Source of the DNA: an uncultured Marinobacter sp.
GTDB taxonomy: Bacteria; Pseudomonadota; Gammaproteobacteria; Pseudomonadales; Oleiphilaceae
Length of the DNA stretch: 64,000 bases
Reading direction: 5' to 3'
Assembly (NCBI RefSeq): GCF_946886895.1
Contig: NZ_CAMPJO010000013.1
Coordinates: 1 to 64,000, forward strand
The position numbers were made by a program, and so were the translations under genes. Below the pieces are notes generated by a model. It searched no databases, had not been told where the DNA came from, and saw only the letters and a list, made by a program, of their open reading frames with translations. Positions 18,142-27,700 of the stretch are shown in pieces; the first letter of the stretch is position 1, and each line of letters opens with the position of its first letter.

Positions 18142-19004
18142 CCGGATGTCAGCCCCCGTTGCTGGAAAGACCAGGTTCGTATGATCTCGAGTTCATCCAC
18201 ATTCTCCCGCATCTCTTCCGGGAAAGGTGCAAAGGGTGCCGCCATCCTCACAATCCGGATGGCGGCGTCATCCAGCACGGTGCTGCCGGATGACTGCAGA
18301 ATCGCCACTTCCTTGATGGTGCCATCCTTGCGCAGGGACACCAGCAACCTCAGCGTACCGTAGATTCCTGCACGGCGTGCCTCTGTAGGGTAGTTGATAT
18401 TCCCCACCCGGGTCACCTTGCTGACCCAGTTCTGCACGTACCACGCGTTGGTTGATTTCAGGGTCGACGCAGCCGTTACCCGCATCACCCTGGGCTTGCG
18501 CGCGTAGGCCTGCTGCTGGGCATCAAACCGGGCCTCAAGGCTGGCGATTTCCAGGCTGCGCTCCATCAGGCTTTTCTTTTGCCGCACCGGCAGCGGCTCA
18601 TCCACGGGCTCCGTGCGTTCCTCGGGTTGTTGCACCTTCCGGCTGGAGGCGCCCTCGGTCTTCACCACGGACCGCTCCTGCTTCGGTTGAGGCCGGGTTT
18701 GCGCCGGCGGCTCAGGCTGCACCTTCGCCACTTCCGGCTGACTGACCTCCGCCGGCTGCGGTGTCGTCATTTCCCGGACATCTTCCTTGGTACCACTGCC
18801 CTGCTGGTTGGTCTGGGCCAGGAAGTCCGCCTTCTCCGGCGCCTGTTCATCATCAAACTGCGACAGCGTGATTTCCATGGTCTGGGCCGACGACCGGGGC
18901 GGCTCCGGTGCAAACGTGATCCCCAACACCACAATGGCGTGCACCGCCAGTGCCATGAAAAGGGTGAAAGAAAACCGGTCGAAATCGCTTACCTGAACTG
19001 CCAT
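18138..19004 (-). CDS. tonB: Energy transducer TonB
   Basis: A 288-aa TonB protein. One N-terminal membrane segment (residues 12-31, FTLFMALAVHAIVVLGITF, with the conserved His), a long charged Pro/Glu/Lys-rich periplasmic linker (about 60-170), and a C-terminal TonB domain (INYPTEARRAGIYGTLRLLV then LQSSGSTVLDDAAIRIVRMA). It carries energy from the ExbBD motor to outer-membrane receptors. exbBD is not nearby. By synteny it corresponds to tonB3 of P. aeruginosa, which has been linked to twitching motility; that fits the adjacent pil cluster. Confidence 0.92.
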   Translation of the reverse strand: MAVQVSDFDRFSFTLFMALAVHAIVVLGITFAPEPPRSSAQTMEITLSQFDDEQAPEKADFLAQTNQQGSGTKEDVREMTTPQPAEVSQPEVAKVQPEPPAQTRPQPKQERSVVKTEGASSRKVQQPEERTEPVDEPLPVRQKKSLMERSLEIASLEARFDAQQQAYARKPRVMRVTAASTLKSTNAWYVQNWVSKVTRVGNINYPTEARRAGIYGTLRLLVSLRKDGTIKEVAILQSSGSTVLDDAAIRIVRMAAPFAPFPEEMRENVDELEIIRTWSFQQRGLTSG

Positions 19005-19045
19005 TCCTGCTCTCGATGCTGTCGTTTAGCTGATCCCGGACGGCG

Positions 19046-19999
19046 TCAGCCCTGCCCCAGACGCCTGGCGATGGCATCCATCAGCATGCCACCAATATCG
19101 ATCCCGAAGGCACTGTCAAGTTCCCGGATGCAGGTCGGGCTGGTCACGTTGATCTCCGTCAGGTAATCGCCGATGACATCGAGCCCCACAAACATCAGCC
19201 CCTTCTCTTTTATGACCGGGGCAACCCGTTGACAGATTTCCCGGTCACGGGCGGTCAGCTCACGTCCTTCACCCCGGCCGCCGGCGGCGAGGTTGCCGCG
19301 ATTCTCTCCCTGGGAGGGAATTCGTGCAAGGGCGTAGGGCACCGGCTCGCCCTCAATCAGCAGAATACGTTTGTCGCCATCCACGATTTCCGGGATGTAT
19401 TTCTGCGCCATGGCCTGATGCGTGCCGTAATTGGTGAGGGTTTCGATGATCACACCCAGGTTGAAGTCGTTTTCCTTGATGCGGAAGATCGAATGCCCGC
19501 CCATACCGTCCACCGGCTTCATGATGACGTCCCCGTGGTCGGCGTAGAACTTCCGGAACCGGCTGGCGGACCGGCTCACCAGTAACGGAGGCGTCAGATC
19601 CTCAAACTGGGCCGCAAACAGCTTCTCGTTGCAGTCGCGCAGAGTCGCGGCGGGGTTGACCACCAGCGCACCCTGTTGCTCGGCAACCTCGAGAATATAG
19701 GTGGCCATCAGGAACTCCCGGTCCACGGGCGGATCCTTGCGCATCAGGATGACATCCAGATCGCCCAGCGCGCGATCCTGGGCCGGGCCGTAGCTGAACC
19801 AGTTCTCGGGATCCATGTGCACCGTCAGGTGGCGGGTATGGGCCATGGCCTGCCCCCCCTCCAGATACAGGTCCGGCAGCTCCATGTATTCGATGTCCCA
19901 GCCACGGTTTTGCGCCGCCAGCAGCATGGCCAGTGAACTGTCTTTCTTGAAGTGGATCTGCTCAATCGGATCCATCACGATCCCGAGTCGGACTGTCAT
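19046..19999 (-). CDS. gshB: Glutathione synthetase
   Basis: A 317-aa ATP-grasp ligase that adds glycine to gamma-glutamylcysteine. The N-terminus MTVRLGIVMDPIEQIHFKKD is typical of the family; the ATP-grasp motifs DVIMKPVDGMGGHSIFRI and the Mg-binding end (EINVTSPTCIRELD) are intact. The start at 19999 is preceded by AAGAG; an upstream frame to 20080 does not match the family. First gene of a seven-gene minus-strand operon running to pyrC'. Confidence 0.95.
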   Translation of the reverse strand: MTVRLGIVMDPIEQIHFKKDSSLAMLLAAQNRGWDIEYMELPDLYLEGGQAMAHTRHLTVHMDPENWFSYGPAQDRALGDLDVILMRKDPPVDREFLMATYILEVAEQQGALVVNPAATLRDCNEKLFAAQFEDLTPPLLVSRSASRFRKFYADHGDVIMKPVDGMGGHSIFRIKENDFNLGVIIETLTNYGTHQAMAQKYIPEIVDGDKRILLIEGEPVPYALARIPSQGENRGNLAAGGRGEGRELTARDREICQRVAPVIKEKGLMFVGLDVIGDYLTEINVTSPTCIRELDSAFGIDIGGMLMDAIARRLGQG

Positions 20000-20201
20000 A
20001 GTGTCTCTTGCGCTCCTGGGGGTTAAAAACACGAACCGGTCTGCAGAGCGAACCAGGTAATAGGTGCTATGCTGAGACATCAGATGGTATTGTACCCGAG
20101 CCGCGAATGCATCCGGAGAAATCCTCAGTGAAATACGTGACGCTCCGGGCAGAAGTACATTTGGTCACAAAGTAATACTTTTTATCGAGCCATCGATACT
20201 C

Positions 20202-20252
20202 TATAAATGAGCGGGGTTTATAGAAGAACCTTAAGGTTTGTGTTAAAACCCC
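20202..20252. promoter_or_regulatory. Palindromic region ahead of pilG
   Basis: The 298-bp gap between divergent gshB and pilG is AT-rich and holds the promoters of both operons. A TATAAA box lies at 20202-20207. Next come GGGGTTT (20213-20219), a 12-bp palindrome AACCTTAAGGTT (20227-20238), and AAACCCC (20246-20252), which complements the first arm. This may be a regulator site or a foldback in the pilG leader. Confidence 0.4.
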
Positions 20253-20297
20253 TCGTTTGAAAATAATGACAGTCGCTGAGCGCAAGGCAGTTGGACA

Positions 20298-20690
20298 ATG
20301 GATGACAACTTCGAGAACTTGAAGATCATGGTGATCGACGACAGTAAAACCATCCGTCGCACCGCGGAAACCCTTCTGAAAAAGGTCGGCTGTGAAGTCA
20401 TTACAGCGACTGACGGCTTTGACGCTCTCGCCAAGATTGCCGATTCACAGCCGGACATCATTTTTGTTGATATCATGATGCCCCGCCTGGACGGCTACCA
20501 GACCTGCGCACTCATCAAGAACAATTCCTCCTTCAAAAAGACGCCGGTCATCATGCTCTCCAGCAAAGATGGTCTGTTCGACAAGGCCAAGGGCCGTATT
20601 GTCGGTTCCGACCAGTACCTGACCAAACCGTTCAGCAAGGATGAGCTGCTCAACACGATCCGCCAATATGTACCCCAGGCGGAACAGTAA
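20298..20690 (+). CDS. pilG: Twitching motility response regulator PilG
   Basis: A 130-aa stand-alone CheY-like receiver. The acidic pocket (VIDDSKT near residue 13), the phospho-acceptor in DIIFVDIMMPRLDG, the Ser/Thr position (MLSS) and the Lys in YLTKPFSK are all present. In Pseudomonas, PilG receives phosphate from ChpA and promotes pilus extension through PilB and cAMP signalling. First gene of the pilGHIJK-chpABC operon. Confidence 0.95.
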   Translation: MDDNFENLKIMVIDDSKTIRRTAETLLKKVGCEVITATDGFDALAKIADSQPDIIFVDIMMPRLDGYQTCALIKNNSSFKKTPVIMLSSKDGLFDKAKGRIVGSDQYLTKPFSKDELLNTIRQYVPQAEQ

Positions 20691-20722
20691 ACCTGCTGAC
20701 ACCAAGAACCATCGAGGAAACC

Positions 20723-21085
20723 ATGGCTCGCATTCTGATTGTTGACGACTCCCCTACCGAGGTTAAGAAGATCTCCAGCATCCTGGAGAAACACAAACAC
20801 GACGTGCTGACCGCCGACAACGGTGCGGACGGTGTCGCCAAGGCCCGTGCGGAAACGCCGGACCTGGTCCTGATGGACGTTGTCATGCCTGGCCTGAACG
20901 GCTTCCAGGCAACCCGCCAGCTTACCCGGGCACCGGAAACCGCCTCCATCCCCGTGGTGATTGTCACCACCAAGGACCAGGAGACCGACCGCGTGTGGGG
21001 TACCCGTCAGGGCGCCAAGGGTTACCTGGTCAAACCGGTTAACGAAGACGATCTGATCAAGACAATCAACAGCCTGATTGCCTGA
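20723..21085 (+). CDS. pilH: Twitching motility response regulator PilH
   Basis: A 120-aa single receiver domain. MARILIVDDSPTEVKKISSI gives the acidic pair, LVLMDVVMPGLNGFQATRQL the acceptor Asp, and GYLVKPV the conserved Lys. PilH is the second CheY-like output of the Chp system and opposes PilG, associated with pilus retraction and lower cAMP. AGGAA precedes the ATG; 32 bases separate it from pilG. Confidence 0.95.
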   Translation: MARILIVDDSPTEVKKISSILEKHKHDVLTADNGADGVAKARAETPDLVLMDVVMPGLNGFQATRQLTRAPETASIPVVIVTTKDQETDRVWGTRQGAKGYLVKPVNEDDLIKTINSLIA

Positions 21086-21105
21086 TCCCTAACCGTGGAG
21101 TTCGC

Positions 21106-21651
21106 ATGTCCGCCCAGGCCGCCCCTTTTGCTGTACTGACGGATATCGCCCAGCGCAGCCGGTCCATGGCCGCCGGTCTGCCGGAACAACAGCAAGCTGT
21201 TGAGCTGTGGAACGGTATCGGCTTCATTCTGGCGGGCGAGCGCTACGTGGCCCCCATGGGCGAAGTCACTGAAATCCTCCATGTCCCCCGGTTCACGCAT
21301 ATCCCCGGGGTCCGGCCGTTTCTGATGGGCGCCGCCAACGTGCGGGGTCGCCTCCTGCCGCTGGTCGACCTGGCCGGCTTTTTCAACATCCCCCGATCGT
21401 CCCGCAGCCAGCGTGAACGCCGGGTGCTGGTGGTGGAGCAAGGTGACATTTTCAGTGGCCTGGTGGTGGACAGCGTGCTGGGCATGCAGTATTTCGCAAC
21501 CGACAGTTTCAAGGACGCACCAGGCGGTGTGCCCGACAACGTTCAGCCGTTTGTCTCAGGCGGTTATGAGCGCAACGAAGAAGTCTGGAAAGTGTTTTCC
21601 GCCGTCGACCTGCTCGAAGACGAACGCTTTCTGGACGTCGCACAGTGGTAA
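21106..21651 (+). CDS. pilI: CheW-like adaptor PilI
   Basis: A 181-aa CheW-domain protein. FILAGERYVAPMGEVTEIL, FTHIPGVRPFLMGAANVRGR and LLPLVDLAGFF are the usual CheW sheets. It should couple the receptor PilJ to the kinase ChpA. It starts 20 bases after pilH. The C-terminus (NEEVWKVFSAVDLLEDERFL) is typical of PilI. Confidence 0.93.
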   Translation: MSAQAAPFAVLTDIAQRSRSMAAGLPEQQQAVELWNGIGFILAGERYVAPMGEVTEILHVPRFTHIPGVRPFLMGAANVRGRLLPLVDLAGFFNIPRSSRSQRERRVLVVEQGDIFSGLVVDSVLGMQYFATDSFKDAPGGVPDNVQPFVSGGYERNEEVWKVFSAVDLLEDERFLDVAQW

Positions 21652-21741
21652 GGGTGGTGACAATGGCAGGAACACCCCCTGACCGCCTGACATCCGCTAA
21701 AACAAACTTGCCAATTTCTTGAAGAGGCCGGGAGCCAGAAA

Positions 21742-23817
21742 ATGAAAAACAGAGCCGGAAGACTCAGCATGGGACAGGGGGGCAACAAACTGATTGCCGG
21801 CCTGATCGCTGCGCTGATTGCACTCACCGTCCTGCTCGTTGTGGTCCTGTTCATTATTAACAGGGACAGCCAGAACGATCAGGAATACATCGCCAACGCC
21901 GCCGAGTTGCGAGTGCTGTCACAGCAGATTGCAAAGAACGCGACGGAAGCCGCCGGCGGCACCGCCGAGGCCTTCGAGCAATTGCGCCGATCACGGGATG
22001 AATTCCAGCAGCTCTGGACCAACATCACCGAAGGTAACCCCCAGACCGGCCTGCCCCCGAGTGAACTGGCTCAGCAAAGCGGGGTTCAGGAAAACTGGAA
22101 TTCGGTGCGGGAAAACGCCGACAGCATCCTGGCTACCCAGGCCGCGGTGCTTGGTTTGCACGAAGTGGCCCGGACCCTGAATGAAACCATTCCCCAGTTG
22201 CAGGTGGAGTACGACGACATCGTACAGATCCTGCTGGACAACAACGCCCCCGCCGAGCAGATCGCCCTGGCCCAGCGTCAGTCCCTGCTGGCGGAGCGGA
22301 TTGTGCGTTCGGTCAACAACGTTCTGTCCGGTGACGAAGACGCGGTTATCGCCGCCGACCGGTTCGGGCGCGACGCCAGCCTGTTCGGGCGGGTTCTCGA
22401 AGGCCAGCTCAACGGCACCGAAGCCATGGGCATCTCCAAGGTCACCGATGAAGACGCCATCTACGGCCTTGAAGCCGTGGCCGAGCTGTTCGAATTCGTG
22501 TCCCAGAACGTCGACGCCATCCTTGAAGCCTCTCCCGACCTCTTCAAGGTACGTACCGCCGCCAGTGAAATTTTCCAGAATTCCGAAGTCCTGCTTTCTG
22601 AGCTTTCCGTACTGGCGGAGAACTTCCGCAACCAGTCCGGCTCCCGTCTGATCAGCCCGACCCTGGCCTTCGCCATCCTGGCAGCCATGGTGGCCATTGT
22701 TGTGTTCATCGGCCTGGCCCTTTACCGGGAAGCGCAAGCCCGCCTGGCCACCACCCAGGAACAGAACGAGCAGAACCAGAACGCGATCCTGCGACTGCTG
22801 GACGAACTGGCGGACCTGGCGGATGGTGACCTGACCACCGAGGCCACGGTTACCGAGGACTTCACCGGCGCGATTGCGGACTCCATCAACTACGCGATCG
22901 ACCAGATGCGCGGGCTGGTACAGGCCATTCGTGGTACCGCCGTGCGGGTCGCATCTGCGGCCCAGGAAACCCAGGCCACGGCCATGCACCTGGCCGATGC
23001 GTCCGAACACCAGGCCCAGGAAATTGCCGGCGCCTCTGCCGCGGTTAACGAGATGGCGGTGTCCATCGACCAGGTATCTTCCAACGCGGCGGAATCGTCA
23101 GCGGTTGCGGAGCGGTCGGTTGCGATCGCGAAGAAAGGCGCGGAAGTGGTACAGAACACCATTCGCGGGATGGACAACATCCGGGAGCAGATCCAGGAAA
23201 CCTCCAAGCGGATCAAACGTCTGGGTGAATCTTCCCAGGAAATCGGTGACATCGTATCGTTGATCAACGACATCGCCGACCAGACCAACATCCTGTCCCT
23301 GAACGCCGCCATCCAGGCCTCCATGGCCGGCGACGCGGGCCGGGGCTTCGCGGTGGTTGCGGACGAAGTTCAGCGCCTCGCGGAACGTTCCTCTGCGGCC
23401 ACCAAGCAGATTGAAGCACTGGTTAAGACGATCCAGTCAGACACCAACGAAGCCGTTATCTCCATGGAACACACCACCGCCGAGGTGGTCCGTGGTGCCC
23501 GTCTGGCACAGGACGCGGGTATCGCCCTCGAGGAAATCGAGAACGTATCCATGAGCCTGGCGGAGCTGATCCAGAACATCTCCAACGCCGCGCGCCAGCA
23601 GTCGTCGTCTGCGTCGCACATCTCGACCACCATGAACGTTATCCAGGAAATCACGTCCCAGACCTCCTCCGGTACCAACGCAACCGCCAAGTCCATCGGT
23701 AACCTGGCGGAAATGGCGTCCGAACTGCGGTCGTCGGTGGCAGGCTTTACCCTGCCGGAAGAAGACGCGGTGGACCAGGAAGAAGAGGAAGACAGCGACG
23801 TTCCGGTGGTGGGCTGA
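21742..23817 (+). CDS. pilJ: Twitching motility methyl-accepting chemoreceptor PilJ
   Basis: A 691-aa receptor. TM1 lies at about residues 15-36 and TM2 at about 305-329, enclosing a helical PilJ-type periplasmic sensor domain. A HAMP-like linker (LLDELADLADGDLTTEA) and a long coiled-coil signalling domain follow. The hairpin tip is of PilJ type (NILSLNAAIQASMAGDAGRG then FAVVADEVQRLAERS). In Pseudomonas it senses pilus-linked surface contact, possibly through PilA. The acidic tail (EEEEDSDVPVVG) has no CheR-binding pentapeptide. Confidence 0.95.
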   Translation: MKNRAGRLSMGQGGNKLIAGLIAALIALTVLLVVVLFIINRDSQNDQEYIANAAELRVLSQQIAKNATEAAGGTAEAFEQLRRSRDEFQQLWTNITEGNPQTGLPPSELAQQSGVQENWNSVRENADSILATQAAVLGLHEVARTLNETIPQLQVEYDDIVQILLDNNAPAEQIALAQRQSLLAERIVRSVNNVLSGDEDAVIAADRFGRDASLFGRVLEGQLNGTEAMGISKVTDEDAIYGLEAVAELFEFVSQNVDAILEASPDLFKVRTAASEIFQNSEVLLSELSVLAENFRNQSGSRLISPTLAFAILAAMVAIVVFIGLALYREAQARLATTQEQNEQNQNAILRLLDELADLADGDLTTEATVTEDFTGAIADSINYAIDQMRGLVQAIRGTAVRVASAAQETQATAMHLADASEHQAQEIAGASAAVNEMAVSIDQVSSNAAESSAVAERSVAIAKKGAEVVQNTIRGMDNIREQIQETSKRIKRLGESSQEIGDIVSLINDIADQTNILSLNAAIQASMAGDAGRGFAVVADEVQRLAERSSAATKQIEALVKTIQSDTNEAVISMEHTTAEVVRGARLAQDAGIALEEIENVSMSLAELIQNISNAARQQSSSASHISTTMNVIQEITSQTSSGTNATAKSIGNLAEMASELRSSVAGFTLPEEDAVDQEEEEDSDVPVVG

Positions 23818-23844
23818 TTTCCGGCCCGGGGCTGTTGACGGTTT

Positions 23845-24744
23845 ATGGCTGAAACCCACAGCAACCTGCCGCCTGCCGATGGTATCTGGTTCCTGCGCCG
23901 GCTTCCGGACATGGACGAGGCGCAGTTCCACCAGTGGCAGGCTTTACTGGAGCATCGGACCGGTATCACGCTGCCTGTCGAACGCCGTTCGTTTCTGGAG
24001 ACCAACCTGGCGATCCGGATGCGAGAGATCGGCTGCAGCAGTTACCAGGCCTATTACGAGACCATCGTCTCCGGGCCCGATGCCATCCGAGAATGGTCAA
24101 CGCTGGTTGACCGGCTGACCGTTCAGGAAACCCGTTTTTTTCGGGATCCGGACGCCTTCCGGCTGGTGTCGGACTACATTCTGACGCGCCCCAGGGAGCA
24201 GCTCCGGAAACGGGCCCTGGAAGCCTGGAGTGTGGGCTGCTCGACGGGCGAGGAACCCTACACGCTGGCCATGGTGCTGAACGAATGCATGAGCCAGCTG
24301 GCGCTTCAGCCTCTGTTCGGGGTGACCGGATCGGACATCAGCAAGCCGGCGATTGAAAAGGCCCGGCTCGGCCAGTTCAACGCCCGCAAACTGCTGGCCA
24401 TGGATGAGGCGCTGAAAGCCCGATATTTCCGCCCCGCGGAACGGAACAGTGTAGAGATTGTGAACAGCATCCGTGACCGGGTGTGCTTTACCAGACTGAA
24501 CGTGCTGGATCTCGATAAGGCACCCATGCACGGAATGAATATTATCTTCTGCCAGAATCTGCTGATTTATTTCCGTCGCTGGCGCCGACGGGACATTGTC
24601 AAGCGACTCGCAGAAAGGCTGGCGCCCGGGGGGTTGCTGGTGCTGGGCCAGGGGGAGCTGACCGATTGGCAGCCACCCGGCCTGCAGAAAGTCCCCTCGG
24701 AACATGTGCTGGCGTGGATCAAACGCCAGCCTGACGAAGAATGA
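23845..24744 (+). CDS. pilK: CheR-type methyltransferase PilK
   Basis: A 299-aa chemotaxis methyltransferase that uses S-adenosylmethionine to methylate receptor glutamates, here probably on PilJ. The N-terminal helical domain is followed by ETRFFRDPDAF, the SAM motif AWSVGCSTGEEPYTLAM and the IIFCQNLLIYFRRW active-site strand. It lies directly after pilJ and ends just before chpA; its stop TGA overlaps a possible upstream chpA ATG at 24741. Confidence 0.93.
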   Translation: MAETHSNLPPADGIWFLRRLPDMDEAQFHQWQALLEHRTGITLPVERRSFLETNLAIRMREIGCSSYQAYYETIVSGPDAIREWSTLVDRLTVQETRFFRDPDAFRLVSDYILTRPREQLRKRALEAWSVGCSTGEEPYTLAMVLNECMSQLALQPLFGVTGSDISKPAIEKARLGQFNARKLLAMDEALKARYFRPAERNSVEIVNSIRDRVCFTRLNVLDLDKAPMHGMNIIFCQNLLIYFRRWRRRDIVKRLAERLAPGGLLVLGQGELTDWQPPGLQKVPSEHVLAWIKRQPDEE

Positions 24745-24755
24745 CCGGAGTGGTT

Positions 24756-27700
24756 ATGGGCAATCACCATGACAGCATCGCCCTCGACTGGGTTCGGGGC
24801 GAAATACAGGACACGCTGACTCAGGGTCAGCATGCACTGGAAGCGTATGTCGAGAATCGTGACGACACCGCGCGCCTGCGCTTCTGCCTGAATTATCTCC
24901 ATCAGGTGCACGGCACCCTGCAGATGGTTGAGCTTTACGGTGCGGCCCTGCTGACCGAGGAAATGGAAAAGCTGACCCAGGCGGTACTGAACGACGCCGT
25001 AGCCAGTGTTGATGAGGCGGTGAATGTTCTGATGCAGGCCATCCTGCAACTACCCCAGTACCTGGAACACCTGGCTTCCAGCCGGGACGATTTTCCGATG
25101 GTACTGTTGCCGCTCCTGAACGACCTGCGGGCGGCGCGGGGTGAATCCCTGCTGTCTGATACCTCGCTGTTCAAGCCAGACCTCAGCCCAGCCCGGATGG
25201 CGGTCACCGGCAAGGTATCCGAGCGGTTGCAGGACCCGACCGTACTTGGCCACGTCCGCAAGCTGCGGCAGATGTACCAGTTCGCCCTCGCCGGCATCGT
25301 CCGCGAAGCCGACCTGGACGCTCACTTCGATTACCTGCAGAAAGTGCTCCAGCGGCTGATCCGTTTATGCCAGAAGACGCCCCGTGGCGAGCTCTGGAAA
25401 GCCGCCAGTGCGTTTGTGGAAACCCTCCAGGCCCGCGCCAACCCGGTCAACGCCGCAGTCAAGTCCCTGCTCCGGGAACTGGATGCCGAAATCCGCCGGT
25501 TGACTGATGAACACGCCGATGTGCTGCGGCAACCGGCTCCGGAAGCGTTGCTTAAACACCTGCTGTACTACATTGCCAGGGCCCGGGATCTGGATTCCGA
25601 GCGCGTCCGGGAGCTGCGCGCCAGCTACCAGCTTGATCAGGCCCTGCCGTCCGACGACGACGTCGACGCCGCCCGTACCCGGGTTTCCGGGCCAGGACGG
25701 GAAGCCATTCACTCGGTGGTCAACGCCCTGAACGAAGAGCTGGCCAAGCTCAAGGATTACCTGGACCTGTTCGTGCGTTCGGAACTTCGCCAGAATAACG
25801 AGCTGGCGGAAATGCTGCCCGGCCTTCGCCAGGTCGCCAACACGCTGGCGGTTCTGGGCCTGGGCATTCCCCGCAAGGTGGTGACCGACCAGATCGAGCT
25901 GGTCGAGAATCTCAGTGCCCGGAGCGAGCAGGTCGACGACGGCACACTGATGGACATTGCCGGTGCCCTGCTCTACATAGAAGCCAGCCTGGCCGGGCTT
26001 GACAGTGATCGCCAGCGGGAGAGCGCAGGCCGGGACGGCACCGACCAACGCGTCGACCTGGGATCGAGGGAACTGGGCGAGGCCAGCAGTGCCCTGCTCC
26101 GGGAGTCCAGGAACACCCTGGAGCAGGTGAAGTCCTCCATCGTCAATTTTATTGCCTCCCAGTGGGATGTCCGGGAAATTGAACATGTCCCCGGCCTGCT
26201 CCACAGCATTCGCGGCGGCCTGGGCCTGATTCCGCTGGACCGTGTTGCCGATATGCTGGCCTCGGCGGAACGCTACGTATCCGACGTTCTGCTCGGTGGC
26301 AAGCAGGTACCGGACTGGAAGCAACTGGACACCCTGGCCGACGCCTTGACCAGCATCGAGTACTATCTGGAGCGCCTGGCCGACGGTATTGGCGAGAATG
26401 ACAGCATCCTGAACGTGGCCGAACAAAGCCTCAGCTCGCTCGGCTTCCCGGTGGGCGCCGAACCCACCTGGTCGGCGAACAACGAGGACATCCCGGTCGT
26501 TGAACCGGACTTCTCCGGAAACAGCCCGGCGCCCGCCCCCACGGAAGCCGGCAAGGGTTCCGACAACGATCTGCTGGACGACGAAATCCTCGGCATCTTC
26601 GTGGAAGAAGCCGAGGAAGTGCTGGAAACCATCCACGAATTTTACCCGCGCTTGCGCCAGAACCATGATGACCACGAAGCCCTGACGGAAGTACGCCGGG
26701 CCTTCCACACGCTGAAGGGCAGTGGCAGGCTGGTGGGCGCGACCAGCCTTGGTGAACTGGCCTGGTCGATCGAGAACCTGCTCAACCGGGTCATCGATCA
26801 GACCATCAAGCCAACCGATGACCTGTTCACCCTGGTGGATGAAGTCAATGCCCGCATCCCGTCACTGATTCGTGAATTCCGCGACGGAGAGACGTCCGGC
26901 GATGTCGCCGAGCTGATCCAGCGTGGCGAAGCCATGGCCACCACCCGTCGCACGGACGACGGCATGCCCTCCGATCCGGAGCCGGAAGCACGGATGGAAG
27001 AGGCCACCGGGGCCGAGAGCCTGGTAGCCGGTCCCGACGCCGGGGAGGTGCCGGAAGCCACCGGCGCGGACAGCTCCGATGACGACCTGATTGACGACGA
27101 AATCCTTGAAATTTTCGTCGAGGAAGCCGGTGAAGTCCTCCAGACCATCCGCGACTACCTGCCCATGTTGCTGCGCCAGCACGATGATCGCAGTGCGCTG
27201 TCGGAAGTACGCCGCGCGTTCCACACCCTCAAGGGCAGTGGCCGCATGGTGGGCGCCCTGATGGTGGGCGAACTGGCCTGGTCGGTGGAAAACATGCTGA
27301 ACCGGGTCATCGACGGCAGCATCTTCATGAATGACGACATCGCCAGGCTGCTGGGCGATGTGACCGGTGACATCCCGGTGCTGGTCGAGGATTTTGAAAA
27401 GCGCCGGGCGCCATCCATCGACACCTCGACACTGCAGGCCCGCGCCAACGCCCTGGCCAATGGCGAAATTCCCGACACCAGTTCGATGCCTACCGCTGAA
27501 ACCGAGGCGGCCACCAGTGCCGAATCCGGCGCCGGAGAAGACGAGGCCGACGACGGTGGGGTCGATCCGGTGTTGCTCGATATCTTCGAGAGCGAAACCG
27601 AGACCCACCTGCAGACTCTGCGCGATTATCTCAATGCCGCCGGCGACAAGGGATCGGCGTCCTACACCGACGACCTGTCCCGGGCACTGCATACCCTCAA

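Noticed and set aside
20067..20285. Short minus-strand frame between gshB and pilG
   Set aside because: No ribosome site and no protein character; it covers the promoter region.
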